Of a stretch of DNA of 29,738 nt, positions 15,501-23,415 are shown piece after piece. The notes beneath the pieces were generated by a model that saw only the letters and a list, made by a program, of their open reading frames with translations, was not told the origin of the DNA and made no database searches. Positions within the stretch are counted from its first letter, which is position 1; each line of letters begins with the position of its first letter. Source of the stretch: an uncultured Acidaminococcus sp. (GTDB lineage: Bacteria > Bacillota > Negativicutes > Acidaminococcales > Acidaminococcaceae). A program made the translations under genes and the position numbers. The DNA lies in NCBI GenBank assembly GCA_900554515.1, contig USHN01000011.1:1-29738 (forward strand), given 5' to 3'.

Positions 15501-15864
15501 GCAAGGTAACTGTATTATTAGCGGAGCTGGAATCAATATTATAAGCAGTCTTATAAGACCAATCCAATGGCATTTCACCATTTAATGTAAGAGAATGATT
15601 TCCAACAGAATTGCCCCCTATAGTCAAAGCTTCAGTCGCATGAATACTTCCAAAGGTGTCTCCTGCTATACCGGTTCCTCCATAAGTCACATTTCCCTGT
15701 TTCAGCGGTGTATTTAAATTGGCATCTGCTTCCGCCTGTGTAGTTACTCCAGCCGCTGCGTCAGCAATAGCACTTGTATACAATGTAGCAACTGTAAGAA
15801 TGGCCAGACTTGTCCACGGTAACGCCTTTTTCCTTTTTCCCACTTTCAGAAACTTCTCCCCCAT
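12580..15864 (-). CDS. Type Va autotransporter (adhesin-like passenger)
   Basis: A 1094-residue self-secreted outer-membrane protein. A signal peptide (about 1-38: charged start, hydrophobic core, ADAAA) precedes a passenger of some 715 residues rich in Gly, Asn, Ser and Thr, with beta-helix-like rungs such as GSIHVNAKNLTIENV and GGTLNLGTQDSPLNNVTI. A Pro-Glu/Pro-Gln linker (about 757-788) leads to a C-terminal 12-strand barrel (about 820-1094) ending in GLRYTF with the terminal Phe used by the BAM machinery. No protease triad was seen, so adhesion is the likeliest role (inference). GAGGG precedes the ATG. The promoter is at 15932-15960. It is the best evidence for a diderm cell. No strong terminator follows it. 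Confidence 0.94.
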   Translation of the reverse strand: MGEKFLKVGKRKKALPWTSLAILTVATLYTSAIADAAAGVTTQAEADANLNTPLKQGNVTYGGTGIAGDTFGSIHATEALTIGGNSVGNHSLTLNGEMPLDWSYKTAYNIDSSSANNTVTLQNLDSLQLSLSSPEFQNKRSSLGRTSNIRAISGGTVTVDESVKNLSAENSIALSNMGDRTSRSTIYAGEGGTVKIYSPQITLTTKGQYENVSAGTHGTIYLGDTDHIVNSVSLTAIDNGQQKTGLAATADTLSSTYSHVYVFSKNLSITNMMEAICSKGYASNPNGDALVQVGSKDAPAEVVTIENRENGHGVNAIDNGKIRLYGKKIAITTLGTDVNVKNGGKITVGAGSGTDEGLILRGGKDHDGEGIAVRDKNSRMDVLSGNVDIKNFRDATFIGWRYPISLPFSPTPDASNYGGTLNLGTQDSPLNNVTISNSESGLSTYHNGSIHVNAKNLTIENVGYPINLDAARSPAGGPYGTITVHTSGTAAIQGTGDHFVIANQTGTAEINTEPNDGTTKLVGTVVTQDGGITNLDFHTDQSFFYGNVFDCRDELSDIDGKTTVSLSDGAIWNLNDNVNNYRATESNTVPRSVVYPDGSTWNSVLDTLRLSTGGTFNLGTAGNKAVENHNYANVKVTHLSGEGGNLLFRTNLQESASDKTVNGHGDQLFITDSSLGSHDIMINDYSKTYNREANDGYVLLVKDESVNPEAVFTGNAQLQNGGLFTHKVEVTNKNPDESLGYTDVPSEGTNWYVRMTDEPVPQPEPEPQPEPEPQPEPQPEPQPQPQPRPMPNPHMTENGENNTYLNRSRYAALWLEQDTLQKRLGELRSSEQDDGLWVRLRRGEYRVKGLEGLSGFTMYQIGYDRELKRQGKTRRFVGGAYHHTDVDFGHPRMEEDSGMNLDVASIYYTTLWDKGDYLDLVGQWGSANGKIKAFGDYPENARWSGNVYTLSAEYGRRAELSKGWYAEPQAQLTYSHLSGDTYTSSQGTYGYLEGINSLIFRTGLTAGRKLGRTEYYGKLFWNHEFLGDARARYLDKNEDTLRDDYDFGSSWLTLGLGAQTSIGKGAYLYGDVEKNFSGGVRSKWMWNIGLRYTF
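13505..13594. repeat. Hexanucleotide tandem repeat in the autotransporter linker
   Basis: Imperfect tandem copies of GGTTGTGGTTCT and related units on the plus strand encode alternating Pro-Glu and Pro-Gln residues. The unit is a multiple of three, so copy-number changes would alter linker length without breaking the frame. Confidence 0.85.
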
Positions 15865-15931
15865 TCGTAACGTCCCTCACTTTTTGATAATTTTAGTACC
15901 TTCGAGGATAAATTCAGGTTATTTTTAATAT

Positions 15932-15960
15932 ATAATATCTTTAATTGTTTGATAAGTCAA
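15932..15960 (-). promoter_or_regulatory. Promoter of the autotransporter gene
   Basis: TTGACT (15955-15960), 17 bases, TATTAT (15932-15937) on the minus strand, giving a leader of about 60 bases. The surrounding 15880-16045 region is extremely A/T-rich compared with the rest of the window; such stretches can act as UP elements or silencing sites (inference). The stretch 15865-16146 holds this promoter and the branched structure at 16043-16116, with no gene. Confidence 0.7.
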
Positions 15961-16042
15961 TATTTCTCGGTTATTTATCAATTAATATTGTTTATTATGT
16001 AATGTTTTCTTTTAAATTCCTACTTTATCTAAAGATTTATAA

Positions 16043-16116
16043 CAAAAAAATACCTCACGGTAAGAAATCTTCTTACCCATCCACTGATAGGGCAAGGACT
16101 CCTTGCTGTGAGGTAT
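16043..16116 (-). terminator. Branched terminator-like RNA structure (three-way junction)
   Basis: A closing stem ATACCTCAC/GTGAGGTAT (16050-16058 with 16108-16116) encloses two further perfect hairpins: GGTAAGAA/TTCTTACC (16059-16066 with 16070-16077) and GCAAGG/CCTTGC (16092-16097 with 16101-16106), each with a three-base loop. On the minus strand seven T follow the closing stem. It lies 30 bases past the stop of the 66-residue gene and so ends that transcript, but its shape is more elaborate than a normal terminator and may be a small RNA. Confidence 0.7.
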
Positions 16117-16146
16117 ATGGTTTTGAAACGCTATGAACTGCTCTTT

Positions 16147-16347
16147 TTACGCTTCTTTGCGGCCCTGATTCAGAACATCAGCGGCGCTTTGCGCCCCGGC
16201 ATACGTCCCATAGGTCATATTGCCGTAGGTTTCTACTTTGTTCTCTTTGCCATTCCAGCGTTCCACGGTATAGGCATGGGAGAACCAATAGTCTTTTCTG
16301 GCTGGTTTCCAAAGGCTGTAAGTGCGTTTGTACGGAATCTTCATCAT
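16147..16347 (-). CDS. Small Tyr/Trp-rich protein of unknown function
   Basis: A 66-residue protein I do not recognise. It is basic at the start (KIPYKRTYSLWKPARKDYWF) and then aromatic and polar, ending AQSAADVLNQGRKEA. There is no signal peptide, membrane segment or cysteine. The frame opens at 16413, but AAAGGAG lies eight bases before the ATG at 16347, so I start there. It has its own promoter (16428-16456) and a structured terminator, making it a single-gene unit between the metalloprotease and the autotransporter. A good site and promoter argue that it is real. Its function is open. Confidence 0.72.
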   Translation of the reverse strand: MMKIPYKRTYSLWKPARKDYWFSHAYTVERWNGKENKVETYGNMTYGTYAGAQSAADVLNQGRKEA

Positions 16348-16421
16348 GATAAAGTCTCCTTTCCTGCGAGAGGAGTCTGCCCCGCCCGTGCGGGGACTTG
16401 GTTGTCTGATCATCCTTCTTG
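16348..16421 (-). promoter_or_regulatory. Structured leader of the 66-residue gene
   Basis: The predicted 75-base leader contains a CCCCGC/GCGGGG hairpin (about 16380-16395) and CTCCT, which can pair with the AGGAG of the ribosome-binding site across a ten-base loop. This could hide the site and control translation. The pairing is short (five bp), so this is only a candidate. Confidence 0.4.
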
Positions 16422-16427
16422 GAAGAG

Positions 16428-16456
16428 ACTATAACAGGAAATATGTGGAAACGCAA
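16428..16456 (-). promoter_or_regulatory. Promoter of the 66-residue gene
   Basis: TTGCGT (16451-16456), 17 bases, TATAGT (16428-16433) on the minus strand. The remainder of 16457-16619 shows no gene; it holds a plus-strand terminator-like hairpin at 16557-16586. Confidence 0.6.
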
Positions 16457-16556
16457 ATCTTTTTTTCGGTTTCCTCTGGCTAACAAATGTCCTAAGAAAA
16501 TGCCTTGCAGCGGCACTTACAGGAAAAGTTTTACTTCAAAACATGGGGCTGGTAAC

Positions 16557-16586
16557 CCCTGCCCAATCCAGCAGGGATTTTTGTTT
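16557..16586 (+). terminator. Orphan terminator-like hairpin
   Basis: CCCTGC (16557-16562) pairs with GCAGGG (16571-16576), followed on the plus strand by ATTTTTGTTT. No plus-strand gene precedes it. It may end an unannotated small RNA or limit antisense transcription into the metalloprotease gene. Confidence 0.4.
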
Positions 16587-16619
16587 CCCCGCACTTACCT
16601 TTTAGGAAGCGGGTAACTG

Positions 16620-19553
16620 TCAATTTTGCGCTTTCAGGATCGTGGTAAACAAGGTGTTATGTTCCTTGATCTTTTCCTCGCCGCCCACTACACACAGGTA
16701 GCCGTCCTGCAATACGTCCCGCACTAAAGGTGCCAGGGCCTTGATATCATCCTGTGAACAACGAAGCACTGCATCTCGGTTTTCCTGGGCTTCTTCTGGC
16801 TTACGCCCTGTCAGGTATGCGGTAACAGCTTTTTGCAAATGCATGGAGGCGGTAAGCGGCGTATCCATCAGGCTGATGGTCCCGATGACGTACTTGGTCA
16901 TTTCCCGTTCGGAAGCGGTAAAGTGTTCCAGATAGTCCGAAAGATCCCGGTAAACCTGCAGGGTTTCTGCCAAATTGGGATCCCTGTAGGAGGAAAAATA
17001 CATCACTCCGTTAGGATCAAAGCGGGCACCGGCCCCATAGGCACCGCCCTGCACCCGTACACGGGTCCACAGATAGTCGTAACGAAGAATGGTTTCCAGT
17101 ACCTTCATGGCACCGGTATAGGCATACCCATGGGCCCGATAGTTGCCGCCGGCAAGAACATACTGTACCTTGCCGCTGGTGGTAATGCCTTCATTATGGC
17201 CAGGTGCCTGCAGCGCAGGAGCTGCTTTCCCGGCATAGGGAGAATGCGGCAGTGCCGCCGTAAAAGTATCCATAGCTTTTTCCGCGGCCGGTTCCATGTC
17301 CTTGCTGCAGGAAAGTGCCATAACTTGCGCATCCTGGTGGAAGAAAGCCGGTAAAAGCGCTTGCAGGTGCGCTGCTACTTCATCGGCACGCTCCGTAAAA
17401 TGCGCATCCAAGTCCTGCAAAAATTGGTAATAGGTGAACTGATCATGTTCCTGGCTCCTTGCAGACGCGCTGAAGTAGGACATAAGGCGACTTGTGGCTA
17501 CGGTCATCCCCCGGGCAAAGAAGGCATTATCCCAGCCTGTTTTCACTTCGCTGATAATTTCTTTCAGCCGCTTTTTATCATTCAGGTGACTGCGCAGGGC
17601 AATACTTGTAAGCAGATCAAATAGATGTTCTTCATTCTGCTCCAGGACTTTGGCAGAAACCTTAAATACATTCGTATACGTGTTGAGATCAGTGTATTGG
17701 CTGAAGGCCCGAACTTCAAAATCCAGTCCGCCCAGATATAAATCACTGAGGGTGGATAGTTCCTGATAGGTATAGTCATCCGTATCCACTTTGCCCAGCA
17801 CGTCTGTTAAGAGATACGCATAGCACAACTGTTCTTCCGGTAATCCTGTCAGATCAAAGCTCCAATCGAAATAGGCAATTTTATTAGTAAAGGCGGGCAG
17901 ATACAGCTTGGTATGAGATCCGTCTTTATAGATTTCTGGCTGCTCCACTTCTGCTTTCGGAGCAATATCTGAACGCTCCAAGAGTGGAATGGTGCGAAGA
18001 GCTTCCGATGTATCCGGTGCTGCCTGGCGGGCATGAAGGGTAGCAGCTGTTTGCTCCACTTCGTCCAAGGCTTTTTGATCCATAGTGGCTTTGATGGCAG
18101 CCATAGCATCCCGTGCATGGGCCGCATCTTTTTCTTCCTTACCAGGTTCCGGAGTAAGAGTAAGCAATACTTTGTGGGTATTATCCAGCAGTACAGTTTC
18201 AATGAGCTGCTCGTAGTACCGTTTGCCGATGGCTTTCCGAAGAAAATCCAGATTGTCAGTAAACTGGAGGGTTGTGGTGGGATCCCCGCCATAGAGCCAG
18301 CTTTCCATAATGCCCAAGCCATAGATCAAGCCCTTTGGATACACATTATAATCTGCTTCCCGCATTTTAAACTCTTCCGCATTCAGTGCCGCCGTAAGTA
18401 GCTGCTCTGGGATACCCTCCCGGCTCAGTTTTTGCAGTGTACTATATACGACTTTTACAAACTGATCCTCTTTTTCCGGATCGGCTCCGGACACATGGAC
18501 GGAAAATACCGGCTGCAGCAAAGATCCTTCCAGACTGCCGTACACGTCACTGCCGATACCAGCCTGCAAGAGTGCCAGTCGCAAGGGTGCGCTGTTGCCG
18601 TCCAGCAGCACATGGGTCAGCGTTTTCAAGGCCATAATTCTTTTTTGATCCAGGGCAGACCCCACCACAATGTTCATGGACAGATAGGTTTTGTGGTCCA
18701 TGGTGCTGCCTGCTGCAACTGGGTACGTAGCACGTACTTCCTTAGTCCGTTCAAAAGGTGCCTGAAGGGGAATCTCTACCTTAAACCCCGGGGTGCGATG
18801 AAAATGCTGCAAATAGGCTTCATCCAGGTATTTCAGATAGGACGCAATGTTCATATTGCCGTAGAGATAGATATACGCATTTTCAGGGCTGTAGTATTTG
18901 GTGTGGAAAGCCACAAATCCTTCCTGTGTCAGCTGGGGAATGGCTTCCGGCAGCCCGCCGGACTCAAACCGATAGGGAGAATCAGGGAAAAGGGCCTTAA
19001 AAGTCTCGTGTTCCTCAATAGCATCGGGAGAAGAATAAACACCCTTCATCTCGTTATACACTACGCCATTATACACCAGGGGCTTATCCTTCCCCTCCCC
19101 TAGTTCGTAATGCCAGCCCTCCTGGCGCAAGGTATACGGATTTTCTGGTATCAGGGGATAAAACACCGCATCCAGGTACACGTCTACCAAGTTTTTGAAA
19201 TCCTTATCATTGCGGCTTGCTACAGGATACACGGTTTTGTCCGGATAGGTCATGGCGTTGAGGAACGTATTCAAAGAACCTTTTACAAGCTCCACAAAGG
19301 GCTCTTTGAGCCGGTACTTCCGGCTACCGCACAGCACAGAATGTTCCGTAATATGAGCCACCCCGGTATCATCCTGACTGGGGGTGCGGAACCCGATAGT
19401 AAAGACTTTGTTGTCGTCTTCCGCTTTGACATAAAACACCCTGGCGCCGCTTTGGGTATGGGTGAGTTCATAGCCGACAGCCTGAATATCCGGCAGTGCC
19501 GTCACCTTGTCCACCGTAAAGCCGTGGAGTACATTACCTGCTTGTAATTCCAT
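16620..19553 (-). CDS. M16C metalloprotease (presequence protease/Cym1-like)
   Basis: A 977-residue zinc protease of the pitrilysin/insulinase superfamily, M16C branch, which degrades peptides inside a closed two-half chamber. The inverted zinc motif HITEH is at 67-71 (His67, His71, catalytic Glu70), followed by SVLCGSRKYRLKEPF and the third ligand Glu168 in VYNEMKG. Further M16C features are NTFLNAMTYPDKTVYPVAS and a C-terminal RVQGGAYGAGARFD block. There is no signal peptide, so it is cytoplasmic. Length is normal for single-chain M16C members. AAGGAG lies eight bases before the ATG. It follows purL on the same strand beyond a terminator. Confidence 0.95.
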   Translation of the reverse strand: MELQAGNVLHGFTVDKVTALPDIQAVGYELTHTQSGARVFYVKAEDDNKVFTIGFRTPSQDDTGVAHITEHSVLCGSRKYRLKEPFVELVKGSLNTFLNAMTYPDKTVYPVASRNDKDFKNLVDVYLDAVFYPLIPENPYTLRQEGWHYELGEGKDKPLVYNGVVYNEMKGVYSSPDAIEEHETFKALFPDSPYRFESGGLPEAIPQLTQEGFVAFHTKYYSPENAYIYLYGNMNIASYLKYLDEAYLQHFHRTPGFKVEIPLQAPFERTKEVRATYPVAAGSTMDHKTYLSMNIVVGSALDQKRIMALKTLTHVLLDGNSAPLRLALLQAGIGSDVYGSLEGSLLQPVFSVHVSGADPEKEDQFVKVVYSTLQKLSREGIPEQLLTAALNAEEFKMREADYNVYPKGLIYGLGIMESWLYGGDPTTTLQFTDNLDFLRKAIGKRYYEQLIETVLLDNTHKVLLTLTPEPGKEEKDAAHARDAMAAIKATMDQKALDEVEQTAATLHARQAAPDTSEALRTIPLLERSDIAPKAEVEQPEIYKDGSHTKLYLPAFTNKIAYFDWSFDLTGLPEEQLCYAYLLTDVLGKVDTDDYTYQELSTLSDLYLGGLDFEVRAFSQYTDLNTYTNVFKVSAKVLEQNEEHLFDLLTSIALRSHLNDKKRLKEIISEVKTGWDNAFFARGMTVATSRLMSYFSASARSQEHDQFTYYQFLQDLDAHFTERADEVAAHLQALLPAFFHQDAQVMALSCSKDMEPAAEKAMDTFTAALPHSPYAGKAAPALQAPGHNEGITTSGKVQYVLAGGNYRAHGYAYTGAMKVLETILRYDYLWTRVRVQGGAYGAGARFDPNGVMYFSSYRDPNLAETLQVYRDLSDYLEHFTASEREMTKYVIGTISLMDTPLTASMHLQKAVTAYLTGRKPEEAQENRDAVLRCSQDDIKALAPLVRDVLQDGYLCVVGGEEKIKEHNTLFTTILKAQN

Positions 19554-19590
19554 GATATGGTCTCCTTTGTTAGGTCTAGTTGTGTTGTGT

Positions 19591-19620
19591 CAAAGAAAGG
19601 CCGCCGCTTACGCGACAGCC
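19591..19620 (-). terminator. Terminator after purL
   Basis: On the minus strand GGCTGTCGC and GCGGCGGCC pair over nine bp (two G-T wobbles) with a GTAA tetraloop, followed by TTTCTTTG. It lies 11 bases past the purL stop. The T-run is short, so some read-through into the metalloprotease gene is possible. Confidence 0.65.
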
Positions 19621-19630
19621 TCCCCGTTTT

Positions 19631-22600
19631 TTACTTGAAATACTGAACTCCGGCCAGGAAAATGGGTTGCAATTTATTCCCCGGAATATTTTTCATCAAT
19701 CCGTCGGTAAACCGTTCGGTATGCCCCATCTTACCCAGCACCCGTCCATCAGGGCTGGTAATACTTTCGATGGCATACAGGGAACCATTGGGGTTGTAAG
19801 GGCTTTCCATGGTAGGTTCGCCTTGTTCATTCACGTACTGGGTGCCTACTTGACCGTTCTTAAAGAGCTGCTTGATTTCCTCTTCTGTGGCTACAAAGCG
19901 GCCTTCGCCATGAGAAATTGCCACGGTGAAAATCTCGCCCGGTTCGGTCAGGGACAGCCATGGAGATTTGTTAGACACCACTTTGGTCCGTACCATCCGT
20001 GAAATATGCCGGCCAATGGTGTTAAAGGTCAAGGTCGGTGAAGTTTCTGCCAGCGGACGTACTTCTCCGTAAGGCACCAGCCCTAGTTTTACCAAAGCCT
20101 GGAACCCATTGCAGATGCCAAGGGCCAAGCCATCCCGCTTGTAAAGCAGGTCAAGCACCGCTTCTTTCAGCTTGGGATTACGGAACATGGTTGCAATGAA
20201 TTTTCCGGAACCTTCCGGTTCATCGCTGGCAGAAAACCCGCCGGGAATGGCAAGAATTTGTGCTTTTTCAATGCGTTTTGCCATTTCGTCCACAGATTCC
20301 TTGATGGCATCCGGCGTCAAGTTGCGGATCACAAAGATATCTGCTTCGGCTCCGGCATCTTCAAAAGCGGCTGCAGTATCATACTCACAGTTAAGCCCTG
20401 GGAAGACGGGTATAAACACTTTTGGCTTGGCGACATTGTACGGTGCCGTCAGCGGCAGGTCCTGATGGAACAACGGCATGGGGCAGAGCTCCTTGCCGGA
20501 ATCAGCCACCACAGAGGGGAATACACCTTCCAGCGTCCGGGTATACGCCTTTTCCACTTCACTCAAAGTAATTTCCGTATCGTTGACAATAATCTTGCCC
20601 GTATCGGTAAGATGCCCTAATTCCAGATACTCAATACCTGCAAAGACTTTGTCAGCCTGGGCGTTATCGTCCAGTTCCACCAAAAAGCCACCGGGCTGCA
20701 GTGTAAACAGGCATTCCTCGTGGAGGAAAGGCTTCACAAAGGTAAAGCCTAGCCCGTTGCCCAGGCACATAGTGGAGAGCGCTGCAGAGACGCCGCCTTC
20801 TTTTACGACACCGGCAGTAACAATACGCTTGCCCAGAATGCCTTTATGCAGGCTTTGCAAAATGGTCTTTAAGGCTGCAAAGTCCACCACTTCCTGTTCA
20901 TCACAGGGAACAGGGACAAATACTACGCGATGCCCCGCCTTCTTAAATTCGTTAGAGATGGTATCCCGTCCATCCATCACCCCTACGGCAAAACACAACA
21001 GGGACGGCGGTACTTCCAGATCATTAAAGGTCCCGCTCATGGAGTCCTTGCCGCCGATGGCAGGCAGTTCCAGTTCGCAACAGGCCTTATAGGCTCCCAT
21101 GAGTGCCGCAAACGGACGGCCCCAATGGTGCACAGTGCGCAGTTTTGGGAAATATTCCTGCATGGACAGGCGCAATTTGGAAGCATCAGCCCCCATAGCC
21201 GCAGCCCGGCAAACCGCTTCTACCACAGCATACATAGCACCATGATAGGGACTCCAGCAGGCTACATTAGGATTATAGCCGCAAGTCATCACGGTGGCAG
21301 CATTGGTTTTACCATGGAGCACGGGAATCCGTGCAGCCATGCCTTCTGTACGGGTTAGCTGTTTTTTGCCGCCGTAGGGCATCAGCACACTGCCACGCCC
21401 GATACTGCCATCAAACCGTTCGCCCAGCCCTGCTTCGCTGCACACATTCAGGCGGTCCAAATTAGCCAGCCAGGCTTCTTTGATGGCTTTGCCTTCTACT
21501 TCTTCCGGCGTACTGTTAAACGGGGAAACTGCTTCCACCGGATCCACAATTACGTCAGAGCTTTGGGTAATCCCGTTGGTATCCAAAAATGCCCGGGACA
21601 AATCTACAATCTTTTCTCCCCGCCAGTACATCACCAGCCGGGGATCGGTTGCCACTTCGGCAACAACCGTTGCTTCCAAGTTTTCTTTAGCAGCAGCAGC
21701 CATAAAGGTATCCAGGTCTTTAGGAGCAATGCATACAGCCATCCGTTCCTGGGATTCGCTGATAGCAAGTTCCGTCCCGTCAAGGCCTTCGTATTTTTTC
21801 GGTACTTTGTCCAGGTTAATCACAAGCCCCGGTGCCAGTTCTCCGATAGCTACGGAAACGCCGCCGGCGCCGAAATCGTTACACCGTTTGATGAGACGGG
21901 TTACAGAAGGATCACGGAACAACCGCTGAATTTTCCGTTCGTTAGGAGCATTCCCTTTCTGAACCTCGGCTCCGTCCTCACTGAGGGACTGCGTGTTATG
22001 GCTCTTGGAGGCACCGGTAGCTCCGCCCATGCCATCACGGCCTGTACGGCCACCCAAAAGGATAATCAAATCCCCTGCTGCCGGGAGTTCCCGTACGACA
22101 GCGTCTTTCGGAGCAGCGGCAATAACGCCGCCTACTTCCATACGTTTTGCTACAAACTGGGGATGGTAATATTCCTCCACGCTGCCTGTGGCAAGACCGA
22201 TCTGGTTGCCATAGGAACTATAGCCCTGGGCTGCGCCGATGGTGATTTTTCGTTGCGGCAATTTGCCCTCCAGCGTTTTTTCATAAGGTGTACGGGGATC
22301 GGCACTGCCAGTTACCCGCATGGCCTGGTACACATAGCTGCGACCAGAAAGCGGATCCCGGATAGCGCCGCCCAAACAGGTTGCTGCCCCGCCAAAAGGT
22401 TCGATTTCCGTAGGATGGTTGTGCGTTTCGTTTTTGAACATCACCAGCCAGTCTTCTTTTTTGCCATCAATGGTGATGGGCGCTACAATACTGCAGGCAT
22501 TGATTTCTTCGGACTGGTCCAGATCGGGAATCTTTCCTTCTTTTTTCAGTTTTTTAGTGGCCAGGCAGGCCATATCCATGAGGGTAATGGGGCGCTTGGT

Positions 22601-23404
22601 ATCTGCACCATACACAAAATCCCTGTCTTTTTTGTACAACGCATAGGCATCTTTTACAGGATTGGTATAGACGCCGTCGGTAATTTCCACATTCTCCAGC
22701 CGGGTTTCAAAGGTGGTATGCCGGCAGTGGTCGGACCAGTAGGTATCCAGCACCTTGATTTCCGTGATGGAAGGATCCCGGTTTTCTTTCCGGAAGTACT
22801 CCTGGATAAAGGCCAGGTCTTCCAGGCTCATGGCAAGGCCCTGTTCCTCCATAAAGCCTTGCAGCGCATCCCGGGTAAGATCACGGAATCCACTTAGGAC
22901 TTTCACCGGTTTTGGCACGGCATAGGTGCCCTCCAGTGTAGCAGGTTTAGCAACTGCTGCTTCCTGGGCATCTACCGGGTTAATGCAATAGTGTTTGATC
23001 TTTTCAAACTCTTCGTCCGAAAGTTCCCCTTCCAGTACGTACACTTTGGCAGCCGCCACGATAGGACGAGTGCCTTGGGTAATCAATTGGATGCACTGGG
23101 CGGCAAAATCTTCTCTCTGGTCATACTGTCCGGGGAGCAGTTCCTGGGCAAAAGAGCGAGCTTTTTCCGGCACGGTGAAGGTTTCATCCCACACCGCATC
23201 TACCGGGGCTTCACTCAGGACCAGCGTTTTAGCAGCTTCGTAGTCTGCCTGATCCAGGCCTTCCAGATCATAACGGTTGATCACACGCACCCGTTCTAAT
23301 CCCTTGATGCCCAGCGTCTGCCGCAGGTCCGCGCAGAGTCCATCAGCCTCTACAGCGTACTCTTTTTTCTTCTCCACGTACACTCTTTTGATTTTGTCGC
23401 TCAT
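19631..23404 (-). CDS. purL: Phosphoribosylformylglycinamidine synthase, large fused form
   Basis: It converts FGAR, glutamine and ATP to FGAM in de novo purine synthesis. At 1257 residues it is the single-chain form: an N-terminal PurS-like part, two AIR-synthase-type halves (SDHCRHTTFETRL near 230, NETHNHPTEIEPFGGAATCLGG, GGKDSMSGTFND), and a fused class I glutaminase. The glutaminase shows FPGLNCEYDTA, the nucleophile Cys1098 in LGICNGFQ, and His1228/Glu1230 in GHTER. Many Firmicutes instead split this enzyme into PurS, PurQ and PurL. GGGAGG precedes the ATG. It is 11 bases downstream of the Eis-like gene, so it may be read from that operon. No purine riboswitch was found in front of it. 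Confidence 0.97.
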   Translation of the reverse strand: MSDKIKRVYVEKKKEYAVEADGLCADLRQTLGIKGLERVRVINRYDLEGLDQADYEAAKTLVLSEAPVDAVWDETFTVPEKARSFAQELLPGQYDQREDFAAQCIQLITQGTRPIVAAAKVYVLEGELSDEEFEKIKHYCINPVDAQEAAVAKPATLEGTYAVPKPVKVLSGFRDLTRDALQGFMEEQGLAMSLEDLAFIQEYFRKENRDPSITEIKVLDTYWSDHCRHTTFETRLENVEITDGVYTNPVKDAYALYKKDRDFVYGADTKRPITLMDMACLATKKLKKEGKIPDLDQSEEINACSIVAPITIDGKKEDWLVMFKNETHNHPTEIEPFGGAATCLGGAIRDPLSGRSYVYQAMRVTGSADPRTPYEKTLEGKLPQRKITIGAAQGYSSYGNQIGLATGSVEEYYHPQFVAKRMEVGGVIAAAPKDAVVRELPAAGDLIILLGGRTGRDGMGGATGASKSHNTQSLSEDGAEVQKGNAPNERKIQRLFRDPSVTRLIKRCNDFGAGGVSVAIGELAPGLVINLDKVPKKYEGLDGTELAISESQERMAVCIAPKDLDTFMAAAAKENLEATVVAEVATDPRLVMYWRGEKIVDLSRAFLDTNGITQSSDVIVDPVEAVSPFNSTPEEVEGKAIKEAWLANLDRLNVCSEAGLGERFDGSIGRGSVLMPYGGKKQLTRTEGMAARIPVLHGKTNAATVMTCGYNPNVACWSPYHGAMYAVVEAVCRAAAMGADASKLRLSMQEYFPKLRTVHHWGRPFAALMGAYKACCELELPAIGGKDSMSGTFNDLEVPPSLLCFAVGVMDGRDTISNEFKKAGHRVVFVPVPCDEQEVVDFAALKTILQSLHKGILGKRIVTAGVVKEGGVSAALSTMCLGNGLGFTFVKPFLHEECLFTLQPGGFLVELDDNAQADKVFAGIEYLELGHLTDTGKIIVNDTEITLSEVEKAYTRTLEGVFPSVVADSGKELCPMPLFHQDLPLTAPYNVAKPKVFIPVFPGLNCEYDTAAAFEDAGAEADIFVIRNLTPDAIKESVDEMAKRIEKAQILAIPGGFSASDEPEGSGKFIATMFRNPKLKEAVLDLLYKRDGLALGICNGFQALVKLGLVPYGEVRPLAETSPTLTFNTIGRHISRMVRTKVVSNKSPWLSLTEPGEIFTVAISHGEGRFVATEEEIKQLFKNGQVGTQYVNEQGEPTMESPYNPNGSLYAIESITSPDGRVLGKMGHTERFTDGLMKNIPGNKLQPIFLAGVQYFK

Positions 23405-23415
23405 GACATCCTCCC

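Noticed and set aside
19588..19593. TTGACA as a -35 for the metalloprotease gene
   Set aside because: No acceptable -10 lies 16-18 bases downstream, and the hexamer overlaps the tail of the purL terminator.
21563..22897. A 444-codon open frame on the plus strand
   Set aside because: It lies wholly antisense to purL, whose protein shows conserved family motifs over the same stretch. It has no recognisable domain and reflects the composition of the purL strand.
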